41,067 nucleotides of DNA from Mobiluncus porci. GTDB taxonomy: Bacteria > Actinomycetota > Actinomycetes > Actinomycetales > Actinomycetaceae. A model generated the notes under the pieces. That model saw nothing but the letters and a program-made list of their open reading frames with translations. It was not told the origin of the DNA and did not search any database. Both the position numbers and the translations under genes were made by a program. The stretch is from assembly GCF_009695935.1 (NCBI RefSeq), contig NZ_VUMY01000020.1, positions 1 to 41,067 of the forward strand. Reading direction: 5' to 3'. How positions within the stretch are numbered: position 1 is the first letter of the stretch; each line of letters begins with the position of its first letter. Of the stretch, positions 7,792 through 15,181 are shown one piece after another.

Positions 7792-10446
7792 ATGTTTGTA
7801 GGATTCCCTCTCTTCGGATTTTCTCCCGCGACCACGGATGTGTCGCCAACTGCAGGTGAAATGGGAGGGGGTGAAGCGAATCTCATCTTGCCGGATTTAT
7901 CCCTGGCTTCCATCCACGGCATAGCCGGCACGACGCTACTGCTGCTTGGTATGTTGGTTTGTGTCGCCGGACTGATTTTCGGGTTCCTCACTTTCGTGAG
8001 ACTCCGTTCCCTACCGGTCCATAAATCGATGCTGGAAGTCGCGGAGCTAATCTATTCCACCTGCAAGGCTTACCTCGTGAAACAAGGCAAATTCCTGCTG
8101 TTGCTGTGGGTGTTTATCACCGTCATCATCTTTATCTACTACAAGCTTCTCGTGGGCTTCACCTGGGGTAAGGTCGCAATCGTTATCGGCTTCAGCCTGC
8201 TCGGGATGGGCGGATCCTTCGCGGTCGCCTGGTTCGGGATTCGCGTCAACACTTTTGCCAACGCCCGCACCGCTTTCGCTTCTCTCAAAGGACGCCCCTA
8301 CCCCGTCCACGTCATCCCGCTCCAGGCCGGTATGTCCATCGGGACCGTGCTGATTTCCCTGGAACTGTTGATGATGCTCGTGATTCTGGTCTTCCTCCCC
8401 GCAGACGTGGCCGGAGCCTGCTTCATCGGCTTCGCCATTGGTGAATCCCTGGGCGCCTCAGCGCTGCGTATCGCCGGCGGTATCTTCACCAAGATTGCCG
8501 ACATCGGTGCGGACCTCATGAAAATCGTGTTCAAGATTGATGAAGACGATCCGCGAAACCCCGGGGTTATCGCCGACTGTACCGGTGACAATGCCGGTGA
8601 CTCGGTGGGGCCTTCCGCCGATGGGTTCGAAACCTACGGCGTGACCGGCGTAGCGCTTGTGACCTTCGTGATTCTCGCGGTTCCCGATCCGAGCCTCCAG
8701 GCGCTGATTCTCGTGTGGATTTTCACGGTTCGCGCCGCCATGATTATCGGCGCGGCTCTGGCCTACGCGATTAATGCGGCGTGGGTACGCGGGAAATACC
8801 GCGAGGCTCCCCGCATGAACTTTGAGACTCCACTGACGAGTCTGGTGTGGATTACCTCGCTCATGTGTATCGTTCTCATTTATGCAGTGACCTGGTTCGT
8901 TATGGGAGATCAGCCGGATTTGCTTTGGGCTAAACTCGCGACGATTATTACCTGTGGAACCTTGGCGGGGGCGCTTATCCCCGAACTCGTGAAAGTCTTC
9001 ACCTCCACGAAGTCACATTTCGTGCGTGAAACCGTCAAGTCCTCCCGCGAAGGCGGCTCGTCACTAAACATTCTTTCGGGCATGGTTGCGGGCAACATGA
9101 GCGGCTACTGGCTCGGCATGACGATTGTGGGGCTCATGGGGATTGCTTTCCTCATCTCGACAATGGGCTTGGATCAATTCATGGCCGCACCCGCTGTCTT
9201 TGCCTTCGGGCTGGTCGCTTTTGGTTTCCTCGGCATGGGACCGGTAACTATCGCGGTAGACTCCTACGGGCCGGTGACCGACAATGCCCAGTCTGTCTAT
9301 GAGCTCTCCCGTATTGAGGCAGTCCCCGGGATCGAGGGCGAACTCATGCAGGAGTATTCCGTGAACCCGATTTGGGACAAGGCAAAGTTGATGCTGGAGG
9401 ACAATGATGGAGCGGGAAACACCTTCAAGGCCACCGCTAAGCCGGTTCTGATTGGGACGGCGGTTGTGGGCGCGACCACCATGATTTTCTCCATCATCAT
9501 GTCGCTCACAAATGCTTTGCAAAACCAAGAAGCCGTGGCGCAACTCTCGCTTCTCCACGCGCCGTTCCTCTTGGGTCTGATTACCGGCGGAGCCGTGATT
9601 TACTGGTTCTCCGGAGCCTCTATCCAGGCCGTCACCACCGGTGCGAACCGAGCGGTGGCCTTCATCAAGGACAATATCCACCTGGATGAATCGAGTGAAA
9701 GAGCCAGCGAATCCGACTCGCGTCGGGTCGTGGAAATCTGCACCCAATACGCCCAGCAAGGGATGCTGCTTATCTTCCTCGCCGTGTTCTTCGCGACTCT
9801 GTCTTTCGCCTTTGTGGAGCCCTACTTCTTCATCGGCTACCTGATTTCCATCGCCATCTTCGGGCTTTATCAAGCCATTTTCATGGCGAACGCCGGCGGG
9901 GCTTGGGATAACGCAAAGAAGGTTGTGGAAGTTGACCTCCACATGAAAGGCACCGAGCTCCACGACGCGACGATTGTCGGCGACACCGTTGGTGACCCCT
10001 TCAAAGACACGTCATCGGTGGCTTTGAACCCCATCATCAAGTTCACGACCCTGTTTGGGCTCTTAGCGGTGGAACTCGCGGTGAGCCTCACGAACCAGGG
10101 ACAGGCGCGGCTGGTGCATATTCTCGCCGGTGTCTTGTTCGTGGCTTCGGTCTACTTCGTCTGGGCGAGTTTCTATCGGATGCGGATTCGCGGAGCCTCC
10201 AAGGACTCCATGAACGACCACGAGCCGCCGGTTGATACGGCGATTCGGGGCATCCGCAATGTGAAGAGCCTCGTTATTGGGTCTTCTTCCCCGACTCTTC
10301 CCTACAGTGGCGTGGATGCCCCGATTGATGCCTCAACTTTGGATGCCATCCCCGATTTGGAGCCAGTGGAGGCGGATTCCGGCTCCAGCATTAGCGAGGG
10401 AGAAACTGAAACCAGCTCGAATGCGAGCGAATCGAAAGGAGCCTGA
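7792..10446 (+). CDS. hppA: Membrane-bound ion-translocating inorganic pyrophosphatase
   Basis: This integral membrane enzyme hydrolyses pyrophosphate and pumps protons (or Na+) outward. The active-site motifs are recognisable but divergent: ADCTGDNAGDSVGPSADGFE (from about residue 261) in place of the usual DNVGDNVGDCAGMAADLFE, and VDSYGPVTDNAQSVYEL in place of DAYGPISDNAGG. The Asp residues that hold Mg-PPi are kept. The late motif GDTVGDPFKDTSSVALNP is canonical. Lys546 in GNTFKATAKP occupies the position that makes these pumps potassium-independent. At 884 residues it is longer than the common 700-800, with an acidic Ser-rich C-terminal tail. ATG 7792 has GAGG at 7781-7784; a GTG at 7774 is in frame but less likely. 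The sequence style recalls the Bacteroidota-type clade, by memory only. The glycosyltransferase gene starts one base after its stop codon. Confidence 0.95.
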   Translation: MFVGFPLFGFSPATTDVSPTAGEMGGGEANLILPDLSLASIHGIAGTTLLLLGMLVCVAGLIFGFLTFVRLRSLPVHKSMLEVAELIYSTCKAYLVKQGKFLLLLWVFITVIIFIYYKLLVGFTWGKVAIVIGFSLLGMGGSFAVAWFGIRVNTFANARTAFASLKGRPYPVHVIPLQAGMSIGTVLISLELLMMLVILVFLPADVAGACFIGFAIGESLGASALRIAGGIFTKIADIGADLMKIVFKIDEDDPRNPGVIADCTGDNAGDSVGPSADGFETYGVTGVALVTFVILAVPDPSLQALILVWIFTVRAAMIIGAALAYAINAAWVRGKYREAPRMNFETPLTSLVWITSLMCIVLIYAVTWFVMGDQPDLLWAKLATIITCGTLAGALIPELVKVFTSTKSHFVRETVKSSREGGSSLNILSGMVAGNMSGYWLGMTIVGLMGIAFLISTMGLDQFMAAPAVFAFGLVAFGFLGMGPVTIAVDSYGPVTDNAQSVYELSRIEAVPGIEGELMQEYSVNPIWDKAKLMLEDNDGAGNTFKATAKPVLIGTAVVGATTMIFSIIMSLTNALQNQEAVAQLSLLHAPFLLGLITGGAVIYWFSGASIQAVTTGANRAVAFIKDNIHLDESSERASESDSRRVVEICTQYAQQGMLLIFLAVFFATLSFAFVEPYFFIGYLISIAIFGLYQAIFMANAGGAWDNAKKVVEVDLHMKGTELHDATIVGDTVGDPFKDTSSVALNPIIKFTTLFGLLAVELAVSLTNQGQARLVHILAGVLFVASVYFVWASFYRMRIRGASKDSMNDHEPPVDTAIRGIRNVKSLVIGSSSPTLPYSGVDAPIDASTLDAIPDLEPVEADSGSSISEGETETSSNASESKGA

Positions 10447-10447
10447 A

Positions 10448-11512
10448 ATGAAACTCGCGATTAAATGGGATGCTGTAAAAATCGATGAAACGGGACGCGT
10501 GTCCGGTCACTCTGCCGGAGACACCTTGGTGCGCCGGATCTTGCGGAACTTCCCCGATTCCATTCTTATCGGCAGTCCGGCTCGGCGCGCCGACGGGTTT
10601 TCGGTCTCTCCCCTGGAGATTCTTGACCCGAACGAGATTGCGGTCATCAATATGGATGTCGTTGACTCTCCGCGTTTGTGGCAGAAAATGCACGCGGCGG
10701 GAGCTAGCAAACCGCGCATCATGAACTTCATGTGGTGGCCACCTCGTGACATGAAAACCGTGGAGGGCATCGCCTCGATGGCGCTTTCTTGCGCCTTGTT
10801 CCCGACCTTTGCGAACTCGGAGCGAACCGCCTCGGAAGTGCGGGAAATCGCCCAGAAATGGACGGTGAAACCGCTGCATGAACAGATGCAACTGGGCTGG
10901 GTGAACCTCGGGTTCCGCCTCGCTCACGTCCAGCCTCGCCAAGAACCGGAAATTCCCGTTGTCCTCTATCCCTCGATTTATCTCTCCGCGCGCAAACGCC
11001 CCGAGATTTTCTTGGAAGTCGTGCAGTGGGTGCGTCGGCAAACCCCGATTCGAGTCGAGATGCGCTTGCACGAGACCCACCTGGTGAGCGAGGCGGCAAT
11101 GAAGTTCTCCCACCGCGACTGGATTTGGGTCGGGCCCCTGACCGCGACACGACAGTCCTACTGGGAGGCGCTGGCGCGCACTACTGCATTCCTGGCAACG
11201 ACTTCCGAGGAGTCTTACGGGATTGAGTATGTGGAGGCGCTGGGCGCCGGCGTTATCGGAATTTTCCCCGATCTCCCCTGGGCTCACGCTCTGGTTCCGG
11301 AAGGGTATCCGTTCTTCTATAAAACCATTGATGAAGCCAAAAACATGCTGTGGCGGGCGGTCGTGAACCCCAAAGAGGCACGGGCCGAGTTGGATGCTTG
11401 CGCCGGAGGCTCGATTCAAAAATGGATCGGCGACCACCACTCCGACGATGCCTTTGATGACGCCCTGATTGCGGCCGTAACCGACTGGCTCGGCGACATC
11501 CCCCACGCGTAG
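10448..11512 (+). CDS. GT-B-fold glycosyltransferase (family 4-like)
   Basis: A 354-residue cytoplasmic protein. The C-terminal half carries the retaining GT-B signature TSEESYGIEYVEALGAGVIG, with the E-x7-E pair that contacts the nucleotide sugar. The N-terminal half has little recognisable homology and lacks the usual Gly-rich opening, so the acceptor cannot be guessed. No membrane segment is visible. ATG 10448 follows the hppA stop by one base, with AAGGAG (10437-10442) inside the hppA end, so the two genes are probably co-transcribed. The large inverted repeat downstream could be its terminator. Confidence 0.75.
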   Translation: MKLAIKWDAVKIDETGRVSGHSAGDTLVRRILRNFPDSILIGSPARRADGFSVSPLEILDPNEIAVINMDVVDSPRLWQKMHAAGASKPRIMNFMWWPPRDMKTVEGIASMALSCALFPTFANSERTASEVREIAQKWTVKPLHEQMQLGWVNLGFRLAHVQPRQEPEIPVVLYPSIYLSARKRPEIFLEVVQWVRRQTPIRVEMRLHETHLVSEAAMKFSHRDWIWVGPLTATRQSYWEALARTTAFLATTSEESYGIEYVEALGAGVIGIFPDLPWAHALVPEGYPFFYKTIDEAKNMLWRAVVNPKEARAELDACAGGSIQKWIGDHHSDDAFDDALIAAVTDWLGDIPHA

Positions 11513-11530
11513 CTTCCTCTTGCCGCAACC

Positions 11531-11580
11531 CCCAAAAGTTAGCTAAAATTACTCCGTAAAACTTAGCTAACTTTTTTGGG
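11531..11580 (+). promoter_or_regulatory. Operator/promoter palindrome of the toxin-antitoxin pair, possibly also a terminator
   Basis: CCCAAAAGTTAGCTAA (11531-11546) and TTAGCTAACTTTTTTGGG (11563-11580) are inverted with a two-base length difference. The core palindrome TTAGCTAA occurs twice, 19 bases apart start to start. A -10-like TAAAAT (11544-11549) overlaps the left arm. Phd/YefM antitoxins bind paired palindromes at such places to repress their own operon. The right arm runs into six Ts, so the same structure could terminate the glycosyltransferase transcript. Confidence 0.65.
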
Positions 11581-11590
11581 GGTGTTTCTT

Positions 11591-11854
11591 TTGCCAGTCG
11601 CAACCGCAACGCAAGTGAAAAACAAATTCGGGGAATATCTTCGGATTGCTGAATCCGGCGAGCCCGTTGTGATTACCCGCAATGGTCGCGAAGTGGCGCG
11701 CATTCTTGGCAAAAACCAGGCCCAGGCTTTCTTGATTGATTCTCTTGTCGGAATCGCAAAGGGAGACGTGGATTACGTGCGTGACCGGGACAAACTGCGC
11801 GATGAGCGCCTAGCGAAATATCTCCTATCACGGTCTGATGCGGACGGTGAGTAA
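11591..11854 (+). CDS. Phd/YefM-type antitoxin
   Basis: This 87-residue protein has the Phd/YefM DNA-binding N-terminal fold: ATATQVKNKFGEYLRIAESG, then EPVVITRNGREVARIL, which is the family hallmark. The C-terminal half is charged and would wrap the toxin. I chose TTG 11591 (MPVATATQV) because GGGGG at 11577-11582 is well placed and homology begins there; GTG 11582 is the alternative. Its TAA overlaps the ATG of the PIN toxin by one base, typical of an antitoxin-first operon. The palindromes directly upstream suggest autorepression. Confidence 0.9.
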   Translation: MPVATATQVKNKFGEYLRIAESGEPVVITRNGREVARILGKNQAQAFLIDSLVGIAKGDVDYVRDRDKLRDERLAKYLLSRSDADGE

Positions 11855-12300
11855 TGGCAACGCCAGGGTTCAGCACCCGATATTCGTTCTTTGTTGACAC
11901 CAATGTGGTTGTTGATTTGCTTTCAAACAGAGAGCCTTTCGCGGCTCCCGCTCAAGAACTTTTTCATCTGTTTGAAACTGAACAGGCAACAGGAGCAATT
12001 TCTGCTCTTACCATCCCAAATTCGGTTTACATACTGCGAAAACTGGTAGATCTCGTGCAAGTAAGTTCCATCGTTAGCGTGCTACAGCGCGTGGTGAATA
12101 TCGTCGAGTTGAACTCCGAGATTTTGACTAAAGCAACTTCTCTGGGATTCTCAGATTTCGAGGATGCCATTCAAACGGTAAGCGCCATGCAGTTTCAAGC
12201 CGACTACATTGTGACCCGAGATAAGCGAGATTCCGTGAAATCCCCAATACCCACGATTCCTCCGGAAACTGCTTTAGAACTTATTAGGGCCGACTTGTAG
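11854..12300 (+). CDS. PIN-domain ribonuclease toxin (VapC-like)
   Basis: A 148-residue PIN-domain protein. Visible acidic active-site residues are D15 in FFVDTNVVVDLL, the Asp/Glu cluster in FSDFEDAIQ, and Asp in IVTRDKRD, the order expected for Mg-dependent PIN nucleases. VapC-type toxins cleave tRNA or rRNA and stop translation when the antitoxin is lost. The ATG overlaps the antitoxin stop. A second PIN toxin gene converges from the other side with 59 bases between the two stop codons. Confidence 0.88.
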   Translation: MATPGFSTRYSFFVDTNVVVDLLSNREPFAAPAQELFHLFETEQATGAISALTIPNSVYILRKLVDLVQVSSIVSVLQRVVNIVELNSEILTKATSLGFSDFEDAIQTVSAMQFQADYIVTRDKRDSVKSPIPTIPPETALELIRADL

Positions 12301-12359
12301 TCATTCGTTTCCACCTGTTTGAGAGCCCGGAATCAAGCTAATTTCCTCGCGGTTGCCCC

Positions 12360-12797
12360 CTAGGCTTCAATGCCACTGAGAAAATCTTTGGCGGTTTTGG
12401 CAAAGGATACTCCCGGGAAATGCTTGAGGTTCCCGGTCACTAGGGGTGCGCCGGTGGCATAGGCGACTTCGACGAATTTGATGTCGTCCGGATCCGGGAA
12501 CTGGGTGCGCTTGAATCCCGGAATACGGTCAATATTGCCAGGCTCGATAATAAGCCATCCTTTTTTACGGATTTCCTCAAGGATGACAGTGACTTCGTCG
12601 AGGTCGAAGTGAAATTTGGGACGGTTTAATACACTTACATATTCAGCCATAATGCGGCGGTCATAACAAGGAATTAACCGCCCGATTTCGCCCAAATATC
12701 CGAGGATTTTTGCTGGTATACCGTTAGGAGACCACAAAGCGGACACGAGAATATTCGTGTCAATCACAACGAGTTTCCCAGGGCTATCAGGCCGCAT
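12360..12797 (-). CDS. PIN-family toxin of a second toxin-antitoxin pair
   Basis: A 145-residue PIN protein of the COG1569 type ('putative toxin component, PIN family'). It opens with VVIDTNILVSALWSPNG (catalytic Asp in the IDTN motif), and later has FPDPDDIKFVEVAYATGAPLVTGN, where the DPDD acidic patch and the TGN end are typical. The start is ATG 12797, lying 11 bases inside the end of the antitoxin gene, with GAGG upstream. Translation is therefore coupled to the antitoxin. It is not closely similar to the neighbouring PIN protein, so this is not a recent duplication. Confidence 0.85.
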   Translation of the reverse strand: MRPDSPGKLVVIDTNILVSALWSPNGIPAKILGYLGEIGRLIPCYDRRIMAEYVSVLNRPKFHFDLDEVTVILEEIRKKGWLIIEPGNIDRIPGFKRTQFPDPDDIKFVEVAYATGAPLVTGNLKHFPGVSFAKTAKDFLSGIEA

Positions 12798-13074
12798 CGT
12801 GCATTTCCTCGCGGGCGGCAGCGATCTCAGCCTCGATTTCTTCATCGGTCATGAACCCCATCGATTCGGCACGCACGCGCATTTTACGAAGTGTCTCGTT
12901 GAAACGCACTTGCCGTACTGCCCAGGCTGTTTCTTCCAAAGTCCGCCCATCAACTTTGAACATTAAAGCCGCCGGCTTACCGTTTTTAGTGATGACTGCC
13001 ATGCCGTCATCCTCGAGATCCTTCCACAGTTCCTTCGGGGTGTTACGCAGTTCTCGGGCAGTATAAAAATTCAT
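12787..13074 (-). CDS. Antitoxin partner of the second PIN toxin
   Basis: A 95-residue protein with the Phd/YefM-like opening YTARELRNTPKELWKDLED and AVITKNGKPAALMFKV, then a long acidic helical tail (ESMGFMTDEEIEAEIAAAREE). The ATG at 13074 has a strong AAAGGAGG site. It precedes and overlaps its PIN toxin gene. The two antitoxins differ strongly apart from the VITxNGxxxA motif. Confidence 0.85.
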   Translation of the reverse strand: MNFYTARELRNTPKELWKDLEDDGMAVITKNGKPAALMFKVDGRTLEETAWAVRQVRFNETLRKMRVRAESMGFMTDEEIEAEIAAAREEMHDAA

Positions 13075-13139
13075 TTTGTCCTCCTTTTGCCCTCATTCAG
13101 GATACCTTTATCGAGGACAAGAGGTCAATGGTTAAAACG

Positions 13140-13180
13140 AGAATCGGGGCTGCGAGGCAAAGTCCGCAACCCCCGATTCT
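13140..13180 (-). terminator. Terminator hairpin downstream of the pyruvate oxidase gene
   Basis: AGAATCGGGG (13140-13149) pairs perfectly with CCCCGATTCT (13171-13180), and TGCG/CGCA can extend the stem inward. On the minus strand it is followed by CGTTTT. It lies 15 bases past the stop codon. Confidence 0.8.
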
Positions 13181-13195
13181 TCTAGCGTCCCTCAG

Positions 13196-14980
13196 CTAAC
13201 CGTGGTACTTTTCCAGCAACTCACCGAGAGTCGGCAATTCGCTCGCATCATAGGAGGCAAGCCATTCCGATAAGTCTCCGCCCTTGAAATCCGCGGCGTG
13301 AGTCGGAATCTTTTCCACCGGCAAGAGCCTGTCATCTGTGATTTTCACGTCGATTACAACCGGGTCTTTCGTGTCCTTGACCTCGTCAATCACCTTGGTG
13401 AACTCCGCGCCGCTTCTCACGGTGTACCCTTTCACACCGAAGCCCTCCGCGACTTTCGCGAAATCGACGTCAGACAGGTCAATCCCCGAATGCGGCTGTT
13501 TGGTGTCGTCTTGTTCAGCCTCAATAAAACCGAGAGTCTTATTGGTGAACACCACGTTGATGATCGACAGATGCTGTTCCGCCTGGGTGACCAGGTCTTG
13601 GCTCATCATCGCGAAACCGCCGTCCCCCGACAGCGTCCAAACTTGGCGTCCCGGGTAGGCCAGGGCAGCCGCAATTCCCGCGGGAAGCCCAAAGCCCATC
13701 GTGGCGTATAGCGGCGAGGTCACAAAGCGCTTGTCGTGGTCAAGATGCAGGAAGCGTCCGGTGGCGATATTGACGTTGCCAACATCGACTCCAAAGATTG
13801 CGTCATTGGCGGCAACTTTATTGATGGCCTCGTAAATCGGCTCGAAACGGGCGGGAGTGTCGTCGGCACGCTTTGCCTGACGGCTCATCCATTCGTCCCA
13901 CAGGCGCCGGTTTTCAACATTGGCTTGGTACCAGCCTTCGTGGGCTGTTTTCACATCCGTACCGGCAGCAGCCTTTGCCTTTACCGCCTCCAATAACTGC
14001 TTCAAGAAAGTAGGGGCATCAGCCAAAATCCCGACGGTCGCGGTGTGACGCTCCCCCACTACGGTAGGCTTCAAGTTCACGTCGATAAAGGTGGCTTTGG
14101 GGTTAAAGGCCGGAAACTCGTAGTTCGTCCCAATAAACAGGACGGTATCCGCAGCCTTCGCCACGTCCACGCCAGGCTTCGTCGCAATCCGACCGGTCGA
14201 AAGCATCCATGCGGGCTCATCGCCTTCGAGAATCCCCTTAGCGAGGTAGGTGGAGCCCATCGGGGCGTGCAGCAGGTCAGAGAGTTCCCGCAGTTCCTCG
14301 GCAGCGCCACCGACCCCAGTTCCGAAATACAACAGCGGCCGTTTGGCGTTAATCAGCAGGTCAGCAACTTGCTGAACCTTATCTTCGGGAGCAGAAACCG
14401 GAGCATACGGGAAGTTGAGCACCCCGTCTTTGTTGACGAAGTTTGTCCCTGCCGAAACGTACCCGTCCTCGATCTCAGCCCAGGCAAGATCTTTGGGAAT
14501 CGTCACGACCGCGACACCCTTGAGCTCGTAGGCGGCAGCAATAGCTTTGTCGATGACGAGTGGCAACTGCTCGGCAGTCATAACCGTGCGGTTATATACG
14601 GAGACATCATCGAACATGGGGTGTTCATCAAGTTCCTGGAAGAAATCCGTGTTCATCCGACTCGTGGGAACCTGTCCGATAATCGCGAGGACTGGAATAT
14701 GGTCGGTTTTCGCATCATAGAGGCCATTCAGCAAGTGGGCTGCCCCAGGTCCAGCAGAGCCTAAAGCCACCGCTAACTGTCCGGTCAGTTTCGCTTCCGC
14801 TACCGCCGCTAAAGCACCGGCCTCTTCGTGGCGCACCCCGACATAGTGGATCGTGTCGCGGAAGTTATAGATCGCATTCATGGTCGAATCGAGCGAACCT
14901 CCGGGGAGCCCATAAATACGCTTCACTCCCCAGTCTTTCAACACTTTCATCATGGCATCGCCAGCGGCAATCTTAGTCAT
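13196..14980 (-). CDS. spxB: Pyruvate oxidase (phosphate-dependent, SpxB type)
   Basis: This ThDP/FAD enzyme converts pyruvate, phosphate and O2 to acetyl phosphate, CO2 and hydrogen peroxide. The 594-residue protein has the three-domain layout of the family: an N-terminal Pyr domain with the catalytic Glu in VRHEEAGALAA, a central FAD-binding domain, and a C-terminal domain with the ThDP motif GDGGFAMMSQD ending in VVFTNKTLGFIEAE. Overall pattern is closest to streptococcal SpxB and Lactobacillus Pox rather than the membrane-bound E. coli PoxB, which has an extra C-terminal lipid-binding peptide. ATG 14980 has GAAGGAAG upstream. It is a single-gene unit, divergent from jetA. Peroxide from this reaction can inhibit competing bacteria; tpx in the same window would help the producer. 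Acetolactate synthase is the alternative but fits less well. Confidence 0.92.
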   Translation of the reverse strand: MTKIAAGDAMMKVLKDWGVKRIYGLPGGSLDSTMNAIYNFRDTIHYVGVRHEEAGALAAVAEAKLTGQLAVALGSAGPGAAHLLNGLYDAKTDHIPVLAIIGQVPTSRMNTDFFQELDEHPMFDDVSVYNRTVMTAEQLPLVIDKAIAAAYELKGVAVVTIPKDLAWAEIEDGYVSAGTNFVNKDGVLNFPYAPVSAPEDKVQQVADLLINAKRPLLYFGTGVGGAAEELRELSDLLHAPMGSTYLAKGILEGDEPAWMLSTGRIATKPGVDVAKAADTVLFIGTNYEFPAFNPKATFIDVNLKPTVVGERHTATVGILADAPTFLKQLLEAVKAKAAAGTDVKTAHEGWYQANVENRRLWDEWMSRQAKRADDTPARFEPIYEAINKVAANDAIFGVDVGNVNIATGRFLHLDHDKRFVTSPLYATMGFGLPAGIAAALAYPGRQVWTLSGDGGFAMMSQDLVTQAEQHLSIINVVFTNKTLGFIEAEQDDTKQPHSGIDLSDVDFAKVAEGFGVKGYTVRSGAEFTKVIDEVKDTKDPVVIDVKITDDRLLPVEKIPTHAADFKGGDLSEWLASYDASELPTLGELLEKYHG

Positions 14981-15181
14981 TTGGCACTTCCTTCATCCCA
15001 GAGTCGCGTTACTTTTGGGCCCTGTATCTTTCAGATTTCCTTTACATGTCTAATAACCTTGAGGACCCGAGTTTTATTCCCCCGCTTGATTTCAAAGTGG
15101 TCTCATCAGGAGCTTCTGGGAACAAATGCAAATTTCGCGAAGGCAATTTTTCGTTCCTAGGTCTGGTCTACGCTGGTAGAT
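14981..15181. promoter_or_regulatory. Divergent promoter region between spxB and the Wadjet operon
   Basis: This 201-base gap must hold both promoters. It is more AT-rich than the flanking genes. No clear consensus pair or palindrome was found by eye. The jetA ATG lacks a strong ribosome binding site. Confidence 0.5.

Noticed and set aside
9064-9963. 299-codon minus-strand frame inside hppA
   Set aside because: It mirrors conserved pyrophosphatase motifs on the other strand; the composition is His- and Glu-rich without a domain.
10391-11506. 371-codon minus-strand frame opposite the glycosyltransferase
   Set aside because: The plus strand has the ribosome binding site, coupling to hppA and the E-x7-E motif; the minus frame shows no family.
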